From Firmicutes bacterium CAG:534 (GTDB taxonomy: Bacteria; Bacillota; Clostridia; Lachnospirales; Lachnospiraceae), in NCBI GenBank assembly GCA_000436115.1, contig FR894541.1, forward strand, positions 29,258-81,022: DNA of 51,765 nt, written 5' to 3'. A program made the position numbers and the translations under genes. Shown here piece after piece: positions 25,834-35,084 of the stretch. A model generated the notes under the pieces. It was not told the DNA's origin. It saw nothing but the letters and a program-made list of their open reading frames with translations, and did no database searches. How positions within the stretch are numbered: the first letter of the stretch is position 1; each line of letters begins with the position of its first letter.

Positions 25834-26190
25834 ATGGAACTGGGCGGAATTTCCTCTGCTTATGCGGAGTACTTACAAAATCAAAATACAGCGGAGACCA
25901 AGCTGAAAGAAACAATAGACGGCACGGATTATGCCAATGCCACAGGGGACGAGCTGTTAGATGCCTGCAAACAATTTGAAGCCTATTTTTTGGAGCAGGT
26001 TTTTAAAGAAATGGAAAAAACAGTGGATTGCTTTAAATCAGAGGAAGACAGCGATCCCAATGGTAATCTGGTGGATTATTTCGGAGATGAGACCATTCAG
26101 GCGCTGGCAAAGACATCTACGGAAACACAGGGGCTTGGAATTGCGCAAATGCTTTATGAACAGATGAAGCGAAACTATAATCTGGAGTAA
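25834..26190 (+). CDS. Rod-binding protein (FlgJ N-terminal family)
   Basis: A 118-residue protein. ELLDACKQFEAYFLEQVFKEM near residue 40 and ALAKTSTETQGLGIAQMLYEQM at the end match the rod-binding domain that caps the growing flagellar rod. It has no muramidase domain, unlike enteric FlgJ, so wall penetration would need another enzyme. Last gene of the mbl-flhO-flgG unit. Confidence 0.88.
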   Translation: MELGGISSAYAEYLQNQNTAETKLKETIDGTDYANATGDELLDACKQFEAYFLEQVFKEMEKTVDCFKSEEDSDPNGNLVDYFGDETIQALAKTSTETQGLGIAQMLYEQMKRNYNLE

Positions 26191-26217
26191 TCAGAAACGA
26201 AACAAAGAGGATAAAGG

Positions 26218-26266
26218 CTGCCGAAAGAGGATGGTGCTTACACTGTCTCTTTTAGGTGGCTTTTTT
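26218..26266 (+). terminator. Probable terminator of the mbl-flagellar unit
   Basis: AAAGAG (26224-26229) pairs with CTCTTT (26247-26252), with flanking CC/GG pairs, and six T follow at 26261-26266. The outer stem is interrupted, so the call is moderate. Confidence 0.5.
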
Positions 26267-26309
26267 ATGTAATGCCAGGATATTTCAAACCTGCGGGAGG
26301 AGAGAAGCA

Positions 26310-28556
26310 GTGGAGGAAACGGTCAGAGGATATGTTGACCATATTATATACCAGAACAGAGGAAACGGTTATACGGTGCTCTGCCTGGAAACGGATGGCG
26401 AGGAACTGATCTGCGTGGGAACCTTTCAAGCAGTGGAGGCAGGAGAGAGCCTGGAGCTTACAGGAACTTATGTAGAACATCCTGTTTACGGACGCCAGCT
26501 TAAGGTGAAGACCAGCCATATGGTGGCGCCGGACGATACAGTCAGCATGGAACGTTATCTGGGTTCCGGCGCCATTAAAGGGGTAGGGGAAGCCCTGGCT
26601 GCAAGGATCGTCAAAAAATTCGGCAAAGAAACCTTCCGCATTATGGAGGAGGAACCGGAGCGTCTGGCAGAGGTAAGGGGGATCAGTGAAAGGATCGCAA
26701 GAGAGATCGCAGTGCAGGTGATTGAGAAGAAGGACATGCGGGAGGCATTTGTCTTTTTACAGCAATATGGTATTTCAAATTCCCTGGCAGTAAAAATTTA
26801 TAACAGGTATGGAATGGAGCTTTACGGCGTGATGAAGGAAAATCCATACAGACTGGCAGAAGACATTGAAGGAGTGGGATTTCGGATCGCCGATGGGATT
26901 GCAGCCAAGATCGGAATTCACACGGACTCCGATTATCGGATCCGAAGCGGGATATTGTATACTCTTTTGAGAGGAACCACAGAAGGCCATACCTATCTTC
27001 CGGTCGAGGTTCTTTCGGAGAACGCTTCCTTGCTGCTGCAGGTAGACCAGACAGCGATCCTGCCGCAGATCATGAATCTTGCTATGGACAAAAAGCTGGT
27101 GATCAAGCAAAAGGATCAGGAAAAAAGGGTTTATGCACTGTCCTATTATTATGCAGAGCTTTCCTGCGCTCGGATGCTGCATGATCTGAATGTGACCATA
27201 CAGGAGGAGCTTCTTCCGGCAGAGGAGGAAAAGGTCCGGGCTTTGTTCCGGGAACTGGAGAAGGAGCAGGAGATCTGCCTGGATGAAATCCAGAAGGAAG
27301 CAGTGCTTCAAAGTGTAAAATCCGGATTGATGATCCTGTCAGGAGGGCCCGGAACGGGAAAAACCACGACCATCAATACCATTATCCGTTTTTTTGAAAT
27401 GGAAGGAAGGGACATTTTGCTGGCGGCTCCTACGGGAAGAGCAGCAAAGCGTATGACAGAAGCCACCGGTTATGAAGCGAGAACCATTCACAGACTTCTG
27501 GAGATCAACGGCGCAGTGGAAGAGGATACAGCGGGAGCCAGGTTTGAACGAAATGAGGAAAATCCGCTGGAGGCAGATGTGGTGATCATTGATGAAATGT
27601 CCATGGTGGATATTCATCTGTTTCGGGCGCTGCTTGCCGCCGTAAGTGTGGGAACCAGGCTGATCATGGTGGGAGATGTGGATCAGCTTCCCAGCGTGGG
27701 GCCGGGGCAGGTGCTTCATGATCTCATGGAAAGCAGGGCGTTCCCTGTTGTTATTTTAAAGAAGATTTTCAGGCAGGCCGGGGAAAGCGATATTGTAGTA
27801 AACGCACATAAGATCAACCGGGGGGAAGAGATCATATTGAATAATAAGAGCAAAGATTTCTTTTTCCTGGAAAGAAAAGATGCAGGCGTTATTTATAAAC
27901 ACATGATCCAGCTGATCAGAGAAATGCTGCCGAAGTATGTGGAGGCAAAGCCCTATGAGATCCAGGTGCTCACACCTATGAGAAAGGGAAATCTGGGGGT
28001 GGAGGTTTTAAATGGGATCCTGCAGAAATATTTAAATCCTCCATCAGAGAAAAAGAAGGAATATGCCTCGGGAGAAAAGCTGTTCCGAGAGGGAGATAAG
28101 GTGATGCAGGTGAAGAACAATTACCAGATCACCTGGGAGATCCTCAGCAAATATGGGATTCCCATAGATAAGGGGACGGGTGTATTTAACGGCGATATGG
28201 GAATGATCGTAGAGATCAATGATACAGCACAGCTTGTAACGGTAGAATTTGACGAGCAGAAGCGGATCGAGTATCCATATGGCCAGTTAGACGAATTGGA
28301 GCTGGCATATGCAGTGACCATTCACAAATCTCAGGGAAGCGAGTACCCGGCGGTGATCCTGCCGCTTCTGTCGGGGCCTAAGATGTTATTTAACAGAAAC
28401 CTTTTATATACGGCAGTGACAAGGGCGCGGAAATGCGTCACGATTCTGGGAAGCGCCGAAACGGTGGCGGAAATGATCCATAATGAAAAACAGCATAGGC
28501 GCTATACCAGCTTGTGCGACAGGATTAAAGAAACGGAAGGAATGGAGGAGGAATGA
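26310..28556 (+). CDS. recD2: RecD2-type ATP-dependent DNA helicase
   Basis: A 748-residue SF1B 5'-3' helicase. The N-terminal domain (VDHIIYQNRGNGYTVLCLE) is the OB-like RecD2 region, followed by helix-hairpin-helix repeats (GVGEALAARIVKKFG, VRGISERIAREI, GVGFRIADGIAAKIG). Walker A SGGPGTGKTT is near residue 344, DEMSMVD near 425, and the C-terminal UvrD-like motif VTIHKSQGSEYPAVILP near 670. Length matches RecD2, not RecBCD RecD. I take the GTG at 26310, ten bases after GGGAGGAG; the ATG at 26256 is within the upstream terminator. It ends ATGA, overlapping comF. Confidence 0.95.
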   Translation: MEETVRGYVDHIIYQNRGNGYTVLCLETDGEELICVGTFQAVEAGESLELTGTYVEHPVYGRQLKVKTSHMVAPDDTVSMERYLGSGAIKGVGEALAARIVKKFGKETFRIMEEEPERLAEVRGISERIAREIAVQVIEKKDMREAFVFLQQYGISNSLAVKIYNRYGMELYGVMKENPYRLAEDIEGVGFRIADGIAAKIGIHTDSDYRIRSGILYTLLRGTTEGHTYLPVEVLSENASLLLQVDQTAILPQIMNLAMDKKLVIKQKDQEKRVYALSYYYAELSCARMLHDLNVTIQEELLPAEEEKVRALFRELEKEQEICLDEIQKEAVLQSVKSGLMILSGGPGTGKTTTINTIIRFFEMEGRDILLAAPTGRAAKRMTEATGYEARTIHRLLEINGAVEEDTAGARFERNEENPLEADVVIIDEMSMVDIHLFRALLAAVSVGTRLIMVGDVDQLPSVGPGQVLHDLMESRAFPVVILKKIFRQAGESDIVVNAHKINRGEEIILNNKSKDFFFLERKDAGVIYKHMIQLIREMLPKYVEAKPYEIQVLTPMRKGNLGVEVLNGILQKYLNPPSEKKKEYASGEKLFREGDKVMQVKNNYQITWEILSKYGIPIDKGTGVFNGDMGMIVEINDTAQLVTVEFDEQKRIEYPYGQLDELELAYAVTIHKSQGSEYPAVILPLLSGPKMLFNRNLLYTAVTRARKCVTILGSAETVAEMIHNEKQHRRYTSLCDRIKETEGMEEE

Positions 28557-29257
28557 TACAGCTGCAGAAAATAATCCCGGATCTGCTATTTCCAAGACGA
28601 TGCGCAGTGTGCGATGATATTTCTGATATACGGGGGCAGGGTGTGTGCAGTAAGTGTCTGCCCAAAATCGTTTATATTAAAGAACCCTGCTGCATGAAAT
28701 GCGGAAAGCAGCTTGCAAGACAGGAACAGGAATATTGCAGGGACTGCAGCAGAAACAAACATTTCTTCATTAAGGGAACGGCGCTTTACGATCAGGGCAG
28801 CATGGCTGAGTCCGTATTCCGCTTTAAATATGGAAACAGACCTGAATATGCCCGCTTTTATGGCAGAGATCTGTATGAAAAGAAAAGAGGCTTTCTGGAA
28901 CAGGTCAAGCCGGACGCCCTTGTGCCGGTACCGATCCACTGGTCAAGGATGAGACGCAGGGGATATAACCAGGCTCAGCTGATTGCAAGGGAGCTTTCCA
29001 AATACAGTGGAATACCGGTAAGGGAAAAGTTGATCAGGAGATGCGTTAAAACCGCACCGCTTAAGGATCTTGGGCCCCTGGAACGCCAAAATAATTTGAA
29101 AAAGGCTTTCAAAATCTGCCAAAATGATGTAAAATTAAAGACGATTGTAATTATTGATGACATCTATACTACAGGCAGTACGATTGATGCCATGGCAAAG
29201 GCTTTTTATCAAAGCGGAGTGGAAAGTGTGTATTTCATGACACTGACCATCGGATGA
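28553..29257 (+). CDS. comF: ComF-family amidophosphoribosyltransferase-like protein
   Basis: A 234-residue protein (ComFC/GntX family). N-terminal zinc-binding Cys pairs CAVC, CSKC, CMKC and CRDC are followed by a phosphoribosyltransferase domain (LVPVPIHWSRMRRRGYNQAQ and the PRPP loop VIIDDIYTTGST near residue 195). In naturally competent bacteria the family is needed for DNA uptake, but no other competence genes are seen here. It overlaps recD2 by four bases (ATGA). Confidence 0.93.
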   Translation: MIQLQKIIPDLLFPRRCAVCDDISDIRGQGVCSKCLPKIVYIKEPCCMKCGKQLARQEQEYCRDCSRNKHFFIKGTALYDQGSMAESVFRFKYGNRPEYARFYGRDLYEKKRGFLEQVKPDALVPVPIHWSRMRRRGYNQAQLIARELSKYSGIPVREKLIRRCVKTAPLKDLGPLERQNNLKKAFKICQNDVKLKTIVIIDDIYTTGSTIDAMAKAFYQSGVESVYFMTLTIG

Positions 29258-29268
29258 GGGTTTGATTT

Positions 29269-29706
29269 ATGAATGTACGGAATTGCAGAAGATGCGGCAG
29301 GATTTTTAATTATGTAATGGGGCCCAGAATTTGTCCCAGATGCAAGGAAGAGCTGGAAGCAAAATTCCAGGAGGTAAAGGCATATATCCAGGATCATCAC
29401 GGGGCCGACATTCCGGAGGTGTCCAGAGAATGTGACGTAGAGCCTGCACAGATCAATCAGTGGATCCGGGAAGACCGTCTGCAGTTTGCAGAGGATTCCC
29501 CGATCAGAATTCCCTGTGAGGGATGCGGGGCTATGCTGCGCTCAGGCCGTTTTTGCGAGAAATGTAAGCAGGAAATGACGATGGGATTTAATCATGCCAT
29601 GGGAAAAGACATTGCGCCTAAGGTAGAGAAAAGACCGGAGATCAAGAGAGATGGGGATAGAATGCGCTATCTTTCCAAGGAAACCGGTGGAGACAAAAAC
29701 TTATGA
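29269..29706 (+). CDS. YvyF-type flagellar operon protein with zinc ribbon
   Basis: A 145-residue protein. NCRRCGRIFNYVMGPRICPRC at the start is a double-CxxC zinc ribbon; CEGCGAMLRSGRFCEKC near residue 90 is a second. A middle helix-turn-helix-like segment (EVSRECDVEPAQINQWIRED) resembles a MerR-type HTH. This is the flagellar operon protein family (YvyF in Bacillus), which follows comFC there as here. It ends ATGA overlapping the next gene. The specific function in flagellar control is not established. Confidence 0.87.
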   Translation: MNVRNCRRCGRIFNYVMGPRICPRCKEELEAKFQEVKAYIQDHHGADIPEVSRECDVEPAQINQWIREDRLQFAEDSPIRIPCEGCGAMLRSGRFCEKCKQEMTMGFNHAMGKDIAPKVEKRPEIKRDGDRMRYLSKETGGDKNL

Positions 29707-30089
29707 TCAATGAAGAACGGGTCATGCTTATGACCAGACTGTCATCCTATGAAGCAAATGAGGGAAAAAAGGATATTGCCATTACTCATTATTACAGAGG
29801 TGACTATATAGGCTTTCAGGTTTTAAAATCTGTAGTTGCAGCTACGATTTCATTTTTTGCAGTCTTTGGCGTCTATTTATTTTATAATTTTGAGACGCTG
29901 ATGCAGGACATTTACAAAATGGATCTGCTGAGCTATGGGAAAAACATAGCTATCTTGTATTTATGTACGGCAGGAGGCTATGGAGTGATCTCCTATGTAT
30001 ATTTTGCCAGCAGATACAACAAAGCAAGAAAAAATCTGAAGCATTATTATGACGGCCTTAGAAGACTGTCATCTATGTACGATAAATAA
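29703..30089 (+). CDS. Small membrane protein of unknown function
   Basis: A 128-residue protein with two clear membrane segments (about 45-65 and 80-101) and charged ends. The C-terminal tail (RYNKARKNLKHYYDGLRRLS) is basic. I do not recognise the family. It overlaps the YvyF-type gene by four bases, so it belongs to the recD2-comF-YvyF unit. Confidence 0.72.
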   Translation: MINEERVMLMTRLSSYEANEGKKDIAITHYYRGDYIGFQVLKSVVAATISFFAVFGVYLFYNFETLMQDIYKMDLLSYGKNIAILYLCTAGGYGVISYVYFASRYNKARKNLKHYYDGLRRLSSMYDK

Positions 30090-30175
30090 TGAGGAAAACA
30101 GTGTGAATAATGCTTTTTTCGCACGCAAATTTGTGCCTGTGGCCCAAAGTTTGCAGATTTTGGAAAGGCATGGTG

Positions 30176-31141
30176 ATGAATATGACAAGTTTACTGGTTG
30201 CAAAACAATATATTAAAAATTTTATCAGCAAATATGAGGTGTATCTGAAGCCTCTTTTAAAGCTTGTGCTTGCACTGGCTTCTTTAATGATGATCAATGG
30301 AAAAGTGGGATACATGCACAAGATCGATAATACCTCTATTGTGTTGATCGTTGCGCTTATGTGCTCCTTTATGCCCATGAATTTCATTATTTTTGTTGCA
30401 GCAGCATTTATCATCCTGCATTTTTATGCTTTATCCATGGAATGCGCCATCATTGCATTTGTGCTGTTTTTGGTAATGTTCCTGCTGTATTTCAGATTTT
30501 CGCCGAAGGACACACTGGTGGTGCTGCTGGTGCCTATGTGCTTTCTTTTGAAGATCCCCTATGTGATGCCTCTGGCAATGGGGCTGATCGGAACACCGGT
30601 CAGTGCAATTTCCATTGGCTGCGGCGTGGTAGTCAGCTATATGATCAACTATATTGCAGACAGCGCTACGGTACTTTCCGGTATGGAAATGGAGGATATG
30701 GCAACCAAGTTCCGCTTTATCATTGATGGACTTCTGAATAATAAGGAGATGCTTCTTACCATCATTACCTTTGCCGTTACGGTGATCCTGGTATATCTGG
30801 TCAAGAGAATGCCCATTAAGTACGCATGGACGGCAGCCATTGTAACCGGCGCCGTTGCAGAGATCATTGTTCTGCTGGCAGGAGACCTTGTTCTGGAGAC
30901 CAATGTATCTATTTTGGGAATTATCCTGGGAACCACGGTATCTGCATTGATAGCAAAGGTAGTAGAGTTTTTTGCATTCCATGTGGATTATAACAGAACA
31001 GAAAAGGTTCAGTTTGAGGATGATGAGTATTATTACTATGTGAAGGCTGTGCCGAAGATCACAGTATCAACACCGTATAAGACGGTTAAAAAGATCAATA
31101 CCCCCAGAAAGAGAAGCTCACAGGCTGCTTCCCGCAGATAG
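30176..31141 (+). CDS. Polytopic membrane protein of unknown function upstream of cdaA
   Basis: A 321-residue protein with about eight hydrophobic segments through residue 265, then a soluble C-terminal tail with an acidic patch (FEDDEYYYYV) and a basic end (RKRSSQAASRR). I choose the ATG at 30176, seven bases after GGAAAGG; ATGs at 30110, 30170 and 30182 are in frame. Family not recognised. Its position right before cdaA suggests an envelope or c-di-AMP linked role, an inference from context only. Confidence 0.75.
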   Translation: MNMTSLLVAKQYIKNFISKYEVYLKPLLKLVLALASLMMINGKVGYMHKIDNTSIVLIVALMCSFMPMNFIIFVAAAFIILHFYALSMECAIIAFVLFLVMFLLYFRFSPKDTLVVLLVPMCFLLKIPYVMPLAMGLIGTPVSAISIGCGVVVSYMINYIADSATVLSGMEMEDMATKFRFIIDGLLNNKEMLLTIITFAVTVILVYLVKRMPIKYAWTAAIVTGAVAEIIVLLAGDLVLETNVSILGIILGTTVSALIAKVVEFFAFHVDYNRTEKVQFEDDEYYYYVKAVPKITVSTPYKTVKKINTPRKRSSQAASRR

Positions 31142-31200
31142 GAGGAGCTGCCAAGGAGACTGCAGAGGGTGAAGAATAAAGTGTAACGGGGAAGTATTAA

Positions 31201-32082
31201 ATGTTACGAGGTTTAGAAATTGCAGAAACATACTTGTCTAGAATATCGGGAATCAGAATTGCAGATATTGTAGAGATCATTATTCTCTCTTTTCTGCTGT
31301 ATCATATTTTGGTCTGGGTTAAAAATACAAGGGCATGGTCTTTGCTTAAAGGCGTGCTTGTGATTGCTGTGTTTGTTTTGCTGGCAGAGTACTTTGAGAT
31401 GACAACGATCCTGTGGATCGTGCAAAATCTGTTCAGCGTGGCAGTCATGGCCATTGTGGTTATTTTGCAGCCGGAGCTGCGCAAGGCTGTGGAGGAGCTG
31501 GGCAGGAAAAATATCATCAGCTCTATTATGCCCTTTGAGATTGGGAAGAAACCGGGAGAAGGACGTTTCTCCGATAGAACAATCAATGAAATTGTAAAAG
31601 CGTGTGTGGAAATGGGCAAGGTGAAAACCGGTGCCCTTATTGTTGTACAGCAGGATCAGCCGCTTGACGAATACGAAAGAACCGGAATTGAAGTGGACGG
31701 TATTGTTACCAGTCAGCTTCTGATCAATATTTTTGAAAAAAATACGCCGCTTCATGACGGAGCAGTGATCGTCAGGGGGGATCGTGTAACATCAGCTACC
31801 TGTTATCTCCCTCTGTCTGATAATATGGCGCTTAGCAAGGATCTTGGCACAAGGCACAGGGCAGGCGTAGGAATTTCTGAGGCAACAGATTCCATGACGG
31901 TGATCGTATCCGAGGAAACAGGTAAGATCAGCGTTGCTTATGGCGGAAACCTTGACCGGAATTTAAGCGGCGACGCACTGAAGGAAAAACTGAAAGCAAT
32001 ACAGAATAAGCCGGAGGAGGAAACCAAAAAGCGTATTCTGTGGAAAGGAAGGTCTAAGAGTGAAAAACAGATTAACTCATAA
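31201..32082 (+). CDS. cdaA: Diadenylate cyclase CdaA
   Basis: A 293-residue membrane-bound enzyme that makes c-di-AMP from two ATP. Three N-terminal membrane segments (about 20-38, 42-62, 68-88) precede the DAC domain. Catalytic DGA motif (HDGAVIVRGDRV) is near residue 186 and RHR (GTRHRAGVG) near 217. GGGGAAG precedes the ATG. Followed by cdaR, its activity regulator, then glmM, whose product also binds and inhibits CdaA in other Firmicutes; this gene order is conserved there. Confidence 0.96.
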   Translation: MLRGLEIAETYLSRISGIRIADIVEIIILSFLLYHILVWVKNTRAWSLLKGVLVIAVFVLLAEYFEMTTILWIVQNLFSVAVMAIVVILQPELRKAVEELGRKNIISSIMPFEIGKKPGEGRFSDRTINEIVKACVEMGKVKTGALIVVQQDQPLDEYERTGIEVDGIVTSQLLINIFEKNTPLHDGAVIVRGDRVTSATCYLPLSDNMALSKDLGTRHRAGVGISEATDSMTVIVSEETGKISVAYGGNLDRNLSGDALKEKLKAIQNKPEEETKKRILWKGRSKSEKQINS

Positions 32083-33346
32083 TCTTGGACTGAAGCTTGC
32101 TTCAGTGTTTTCGGCTGTGATCCTTTGGCTTGTGGTTACAACCATTAACAATCCTACAGTATCTGATTACTATCATAATATCCCTGTGAAGCTTTTAAAC
32201 ACGGAACTGATCACAGATTCCGGACAGGTGTATGAGGTGATCGACGGAACGGATACCATAGGGACTGTTACGGTAAGAGCGCCCCATTCTGTGCTAAGTG
32301 AATTGAAGTCAGAAAATATTATTGCAACGGCAGATGTGAGTGAACTCAGCAGCCTGGACACCATATCCATTAAGCTGACGACGGATATTTCAAGTAAGGA
32401 TATTAGCAGCATTACCGGAAATATTGATACGGTAAAGCTGAAAATAGAAAATAAGAAAACAAAAGCACTTTCTTTGAAGGCTACCGTATCCGGCCAGGTA
32501 ACGGAGGGCTATATGGTAGGAGATATTACTACGGATCAGAACCTTGTCAGGGTATCGGGGCCGGAATCCGTCATCGAGCAGATCACCCGTGCCAGTGTGG
32601 ATGTTGATGTAACGGGCATGACGACGGATATTGTGACCAATGCAGAGATCAGGCTTTATGATGCGGACGATAATGTGATCAATGCAGATAACATTACCCA
32701 GAATATTAAGACGGTAGGCGTAAAGGTAGGAATTTGGCAGACGGCTGTTGTGCCGGTGAACTTCAGCACTACCGGAATACCTGCAGCAGGCTATCAGGAA
32801 ACGGGAGAGATTGAAGGCAACGGAACAACTGTTACCATTGCCGGAAAAGCCAGTGTGATCAAGGGCATTTCTGAGATTGCAATTCCTGCAGAGGCAGTGG
32901 ATATTACAGATGCTTCTGAGGATTACACCACGGAGATCGATATCAGGAATTATCTGCCTGCCAACGTTTTCCTGGCTGATTCCGAGGATGCCAAGAAGGC
33001 GATCACTGTGCGGATCGAAGCTGAAATGTCCAAGAAATTGGAGATCCGGCAGGAAAGAGTAAGGATCACAAATAAACCGGAAGGCTATGATGCAAGCATT
33101 TCAGGATTGGAGGAAAGCTTTGTCATCGAAGTCATCGGTCTTTCAAGAGATGTGGCTGCCCTGCAGGCTTCTGCAATTTCGGGGACGGTCGATATTGCCA
33201 AATGGATGGAACAAAACGGAATGGAAGATCCGGAGCCGGGATATTACACAGTTGAGGTGGATTTTGGCCTGCCCGAGGATGTAAGACTGCTTGAGCCGGT
33301 TACGGTGACTATGCATATATCGAAGACAGAGGCGGTAACAGAGTAA
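32060..33346 (+). CDS. cdaR: CdaA regulatory protein CdaR (YbbR family)
   Basis: A 428-residue protein. One membrane segment near residues 13-30 (LASVFSAVILWLVVTTI), then an extracellular region with at least three YbbR repeats (openings such as VYEVIDGTDTIGTVTVRAP, LVRVSGPESVIEQITRASVD). It regulates CdaA from outside the membrane. The GTG at 32060 has a GAAGG site and overlaps cdaA by 23 bases. The overlap, with a frame change, suggests coupled translation. Confidence 0.93.
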   Translation: MKNRLTHNLGLKLASVFSAVILWLVVTTINNPTVSDYYHNIPVKLLNTELITDSGQVYEVIDGTDTIGTVTVRAPHSVLSELKSENIIATADVSELSSLDTISIKLTTDISSKDISSITGNIDTVKLKIENKKTKALSLKATVSGQVTEGYMVGDITTDQNLVRVSGPESVIEQITRASVDVDVTGMTTDIVTNAEIRLYDADDNVINADNITQNIKTVGVKVGIWQTAVVPVNFSTTGIPAAGYQETGEIEGNGTTVTIAGKASVIKGISEIAIPAEAVDITDASEDYTTEIDIRNYLPANVFLADSEDAKKAITVRIEAEMSKKLEIRQERVRITNKPEGYDASISGLEESFVIEVIGLSRDVAALQASAISGTVDIAKWMEQNGMEDPEPGYYTVEVDFGLPEDVRLLEPVTVTMHISKTEAVTE

Positions 33347-33370
33347 GGCCTTTAGGAGAGGAGTAAGATC

Positions 33371-34720
33371 ATGAGTAGATTATTTGGTACAGATGGCGTC
33401 AGGGGAGTGGCGAATGATGAGCTGACCACACTGCTTGCAATGCAGCTTGGGCAGGCAGGTGCCTATGTTCTCACAAGGGAGAATATGCATAAGCCGACCA
33501 TCATGGTAGGCTGTGATACCAGAATTTCCGGGGATATGCTTGCAAATGCGCTGATGGCAGGCATCTGCTCGGTGGGAGCCAATGCCGTTTATGTAGGAGT
33601 GATTCCCACACCGGCGGTAGCCTATCTGACCAGGAAATATAAGGTGGATGCCGGCGTCGTGATTTCGGCGTCTCATAACCCGGTGGAATTTAATGGGATC
33701 AAGTTTTTTGACGGCAACGGGTACAAACTTCCGGATGCCCTTGAGGATGAGATCGAGAGCTACATCAGGAATGATATGAGCGGAATAAAGTTTCCCATTG
33801 GCTCCAATGTAGGAAAGATCAAATATCGTACCGATGCAAGAGAGGAATATATCAATCATTCCATTCAGGCTGTAGGCGTTGATCTGACCGGACTTAAGAT
33901 TGTAGTGGACTGTGCAGAGGGAGCTTCGTATTATACCTCTGTTGAAGCCTTACGGGAGCTGGGCGGAAATATTGTAGCAATTCACAATATGCCGGACGGC
34001 ACCAATATCAATGCAAACTGCGGGTCAACACATATGCAGGAATTACAGGCCAGGGTGGTATATGAGAAAGCGAATATCGGGCTTGCCTTTGATGGAGATG
34101 CAGACAGACTGCTTGCCGTAGATGAGCAGGGAAATATCGTAGACGGCGACCAGATCATGGCGATTGTGGGAAATCACATGAAGGAAAAGGGCGAGCTTTC
34201 AGGAGATACCATTGTTGCAACGGTAATGAGTAATCTGGGATTTTTCCTGATGGGACAGCAAAACGGCATTCATATGGAACAGACGAAGGTAGGAGACCGT
34301 TATGTGCTGGAGCGCATGCGTGAGATCGGCGCCAGTCTTGGCGGGGAACAGTCCGGTCATATTATCTTCCTGAAAGAAAATACCACAGGTGACGGCCTTC
34401 TTTCAGCACTGCATCTTTTGAAGGTTTTAGTGGAAACAGAAAAGCCGCTGTCAGAGCTTGCAGCAATTATGGAGGTGCTTCCACAGGCGCTTGTAAATGC
34501 CAAGGTACCCAACCATAAGAAAGAAAAATATATGGATTATCCTGAAATTGCAGATGCGATCCAAAAGCTGGATGAGAAATATGCCGGGGAAGGACGCGTG
34601 CTGATCAGACCCTCCGGTACAGAACCTCTGGTTCGTGTGATGATAGAGGGTAAAGATAAGAAGATGATTGATGATGATGCAAAACAGCTTGCGGAGCTGA
34701 TTCAGAATATTATGTTGTAA
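33371..34720 (+). CDS. glmM: Phosphoglucosamine mutase
   Basis: A 449-residue enzyme converting glucosamine-6-phosphate to glucosamine-1-phosphate for UDP-GlcNAc and peptidoglycan. LFGTDGVRGVAN is the N-terminal motif; VISASHNPVEFNGIK near residue 97 contains the phosphorylated Ser; DGDADR near 241 binds Mg2+; RPSGTEPLVRVMIEG near 415 binds phosphate. GGAGAGGAG precedes the ATG. Third gene after cdaA and cdaR. Confidence 0.97.
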   Translation: MSRLFGTDGVRGVANDELTTLLAMQLGQAGAYVLTRENMHKPTIMVGCDTRISGDMLANALMAGICSVGANAVYVGVIPTPAVAYLTRKYKVDAGVVISASHNPVEFNGIKFFDGNGYKLPDALEDEIESYIRNDMSGIKFPIGSNVGKIKYRTDAREEYINHSIQAVGVDLTGLKIVVDCAEGASYYTSVEALRELGGNIVAIHNMPDGTNINANCGSTHMQELQARVVYEKANIGLAFDGDADRLLAVDEQGNIVDGDQIMAIVGNHMKEKGELSGDTIVATVMSNLGFFLMGQQNGIHMEQTKVGDRYVLERMREIGASLGGEQSGHIIFLKENTTGDGLLSALHLLKVLVETEKPLSELAAIMEVLPQALVNAKVPNHKKEKYMDYPEIADAIQKLDEKYAGEGRVLIRPSGTEPLVRVMIEGKDKKMIDDDAKQLAELIQNIML

Positions 34721-34740
34721 CAGGAATTGGAGGAATGGAT

Positions 34741-35004
34741 ATGGTAAGCCAGAAGGTGGTTATTAAAAACCCTACAGGTCTTCATTTAAGACCGGCAGGA
34801 ATCTTATGTAAGGAAGCAATGCAGTTTAAGTCACTCATCACCTTTAAATTCAGGGATAACACTGCTAACGCCAAGAGTGTGCTCAGTGTGCTTGGAGCCT
34901 GTGTAAAATGCGGGGATGAAATTGAGTTTGTCTGCGAGGGCGTGGATGAGGAAGAAGCATTAAAGGCGTTGGTAGAAGCCATTGAAAATGGTCTGGGAGA
35001 ATAA
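34741..35004 (+). CDS. ptsH: HPr-family phosphocarrier protein
   Basis: An 87-residue protein. With the ATG at 34741, seven bases after GGAGG, the active His falls exactly at residue 15 (NPTGLHLRPAG) and a Ser at 46 (ANAKSVLSVLG), the phosphorylation sites of HPr in Firmicutes. An ATG at 34735 would shift both. It carries phosphate from PEP to sugar transporters and in Firmicutes acts with CcpA in catabolite repression when Ser46 is phosphorylated. It is not next to ptsI, so a Crh-like or specialised copy is possible. Last gene of the cdaA-cdaR-glmM unit. Confidence 0.87.
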   Translation: MVSQKVVIKNPTGLHLRPAGILCKEAMQFKSLITFKFRDNTANAKSVLSVLGACVKCGDEIEFVCEGVDEEEALKALVEAIENGLGE

Positions 35005-35051
35005 AACAAAATCAGATCAGAAGTAGTAAGTAGAATATCAGGAAACAAATT

Positions 35052-35084
35052 AAGGAGTGAAGCGCTGCTTCACTCCTTGTTTTG
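35052..35084. terminator. Bidirectional terminator between HPr and DUF3048 gene
   Basis: Perfect 12-bp stem AAGGAGTGAAGC (35052-35063) / GCTTCACTCCTT (35067-35078) with loop GCT, followed on plus by GTTTTG. The stop codon of the convergent lipoprotein gene (35070-35072) lies in the right arm. Confidence 0.8.

Noticed and set aside
30090..30175. Possible riboswitch or small RNA before the 30176 gene
   Set aside because: Short GCAC/GTGC pairings exist but no riboswitch consensus, T run or clear promoter is present.
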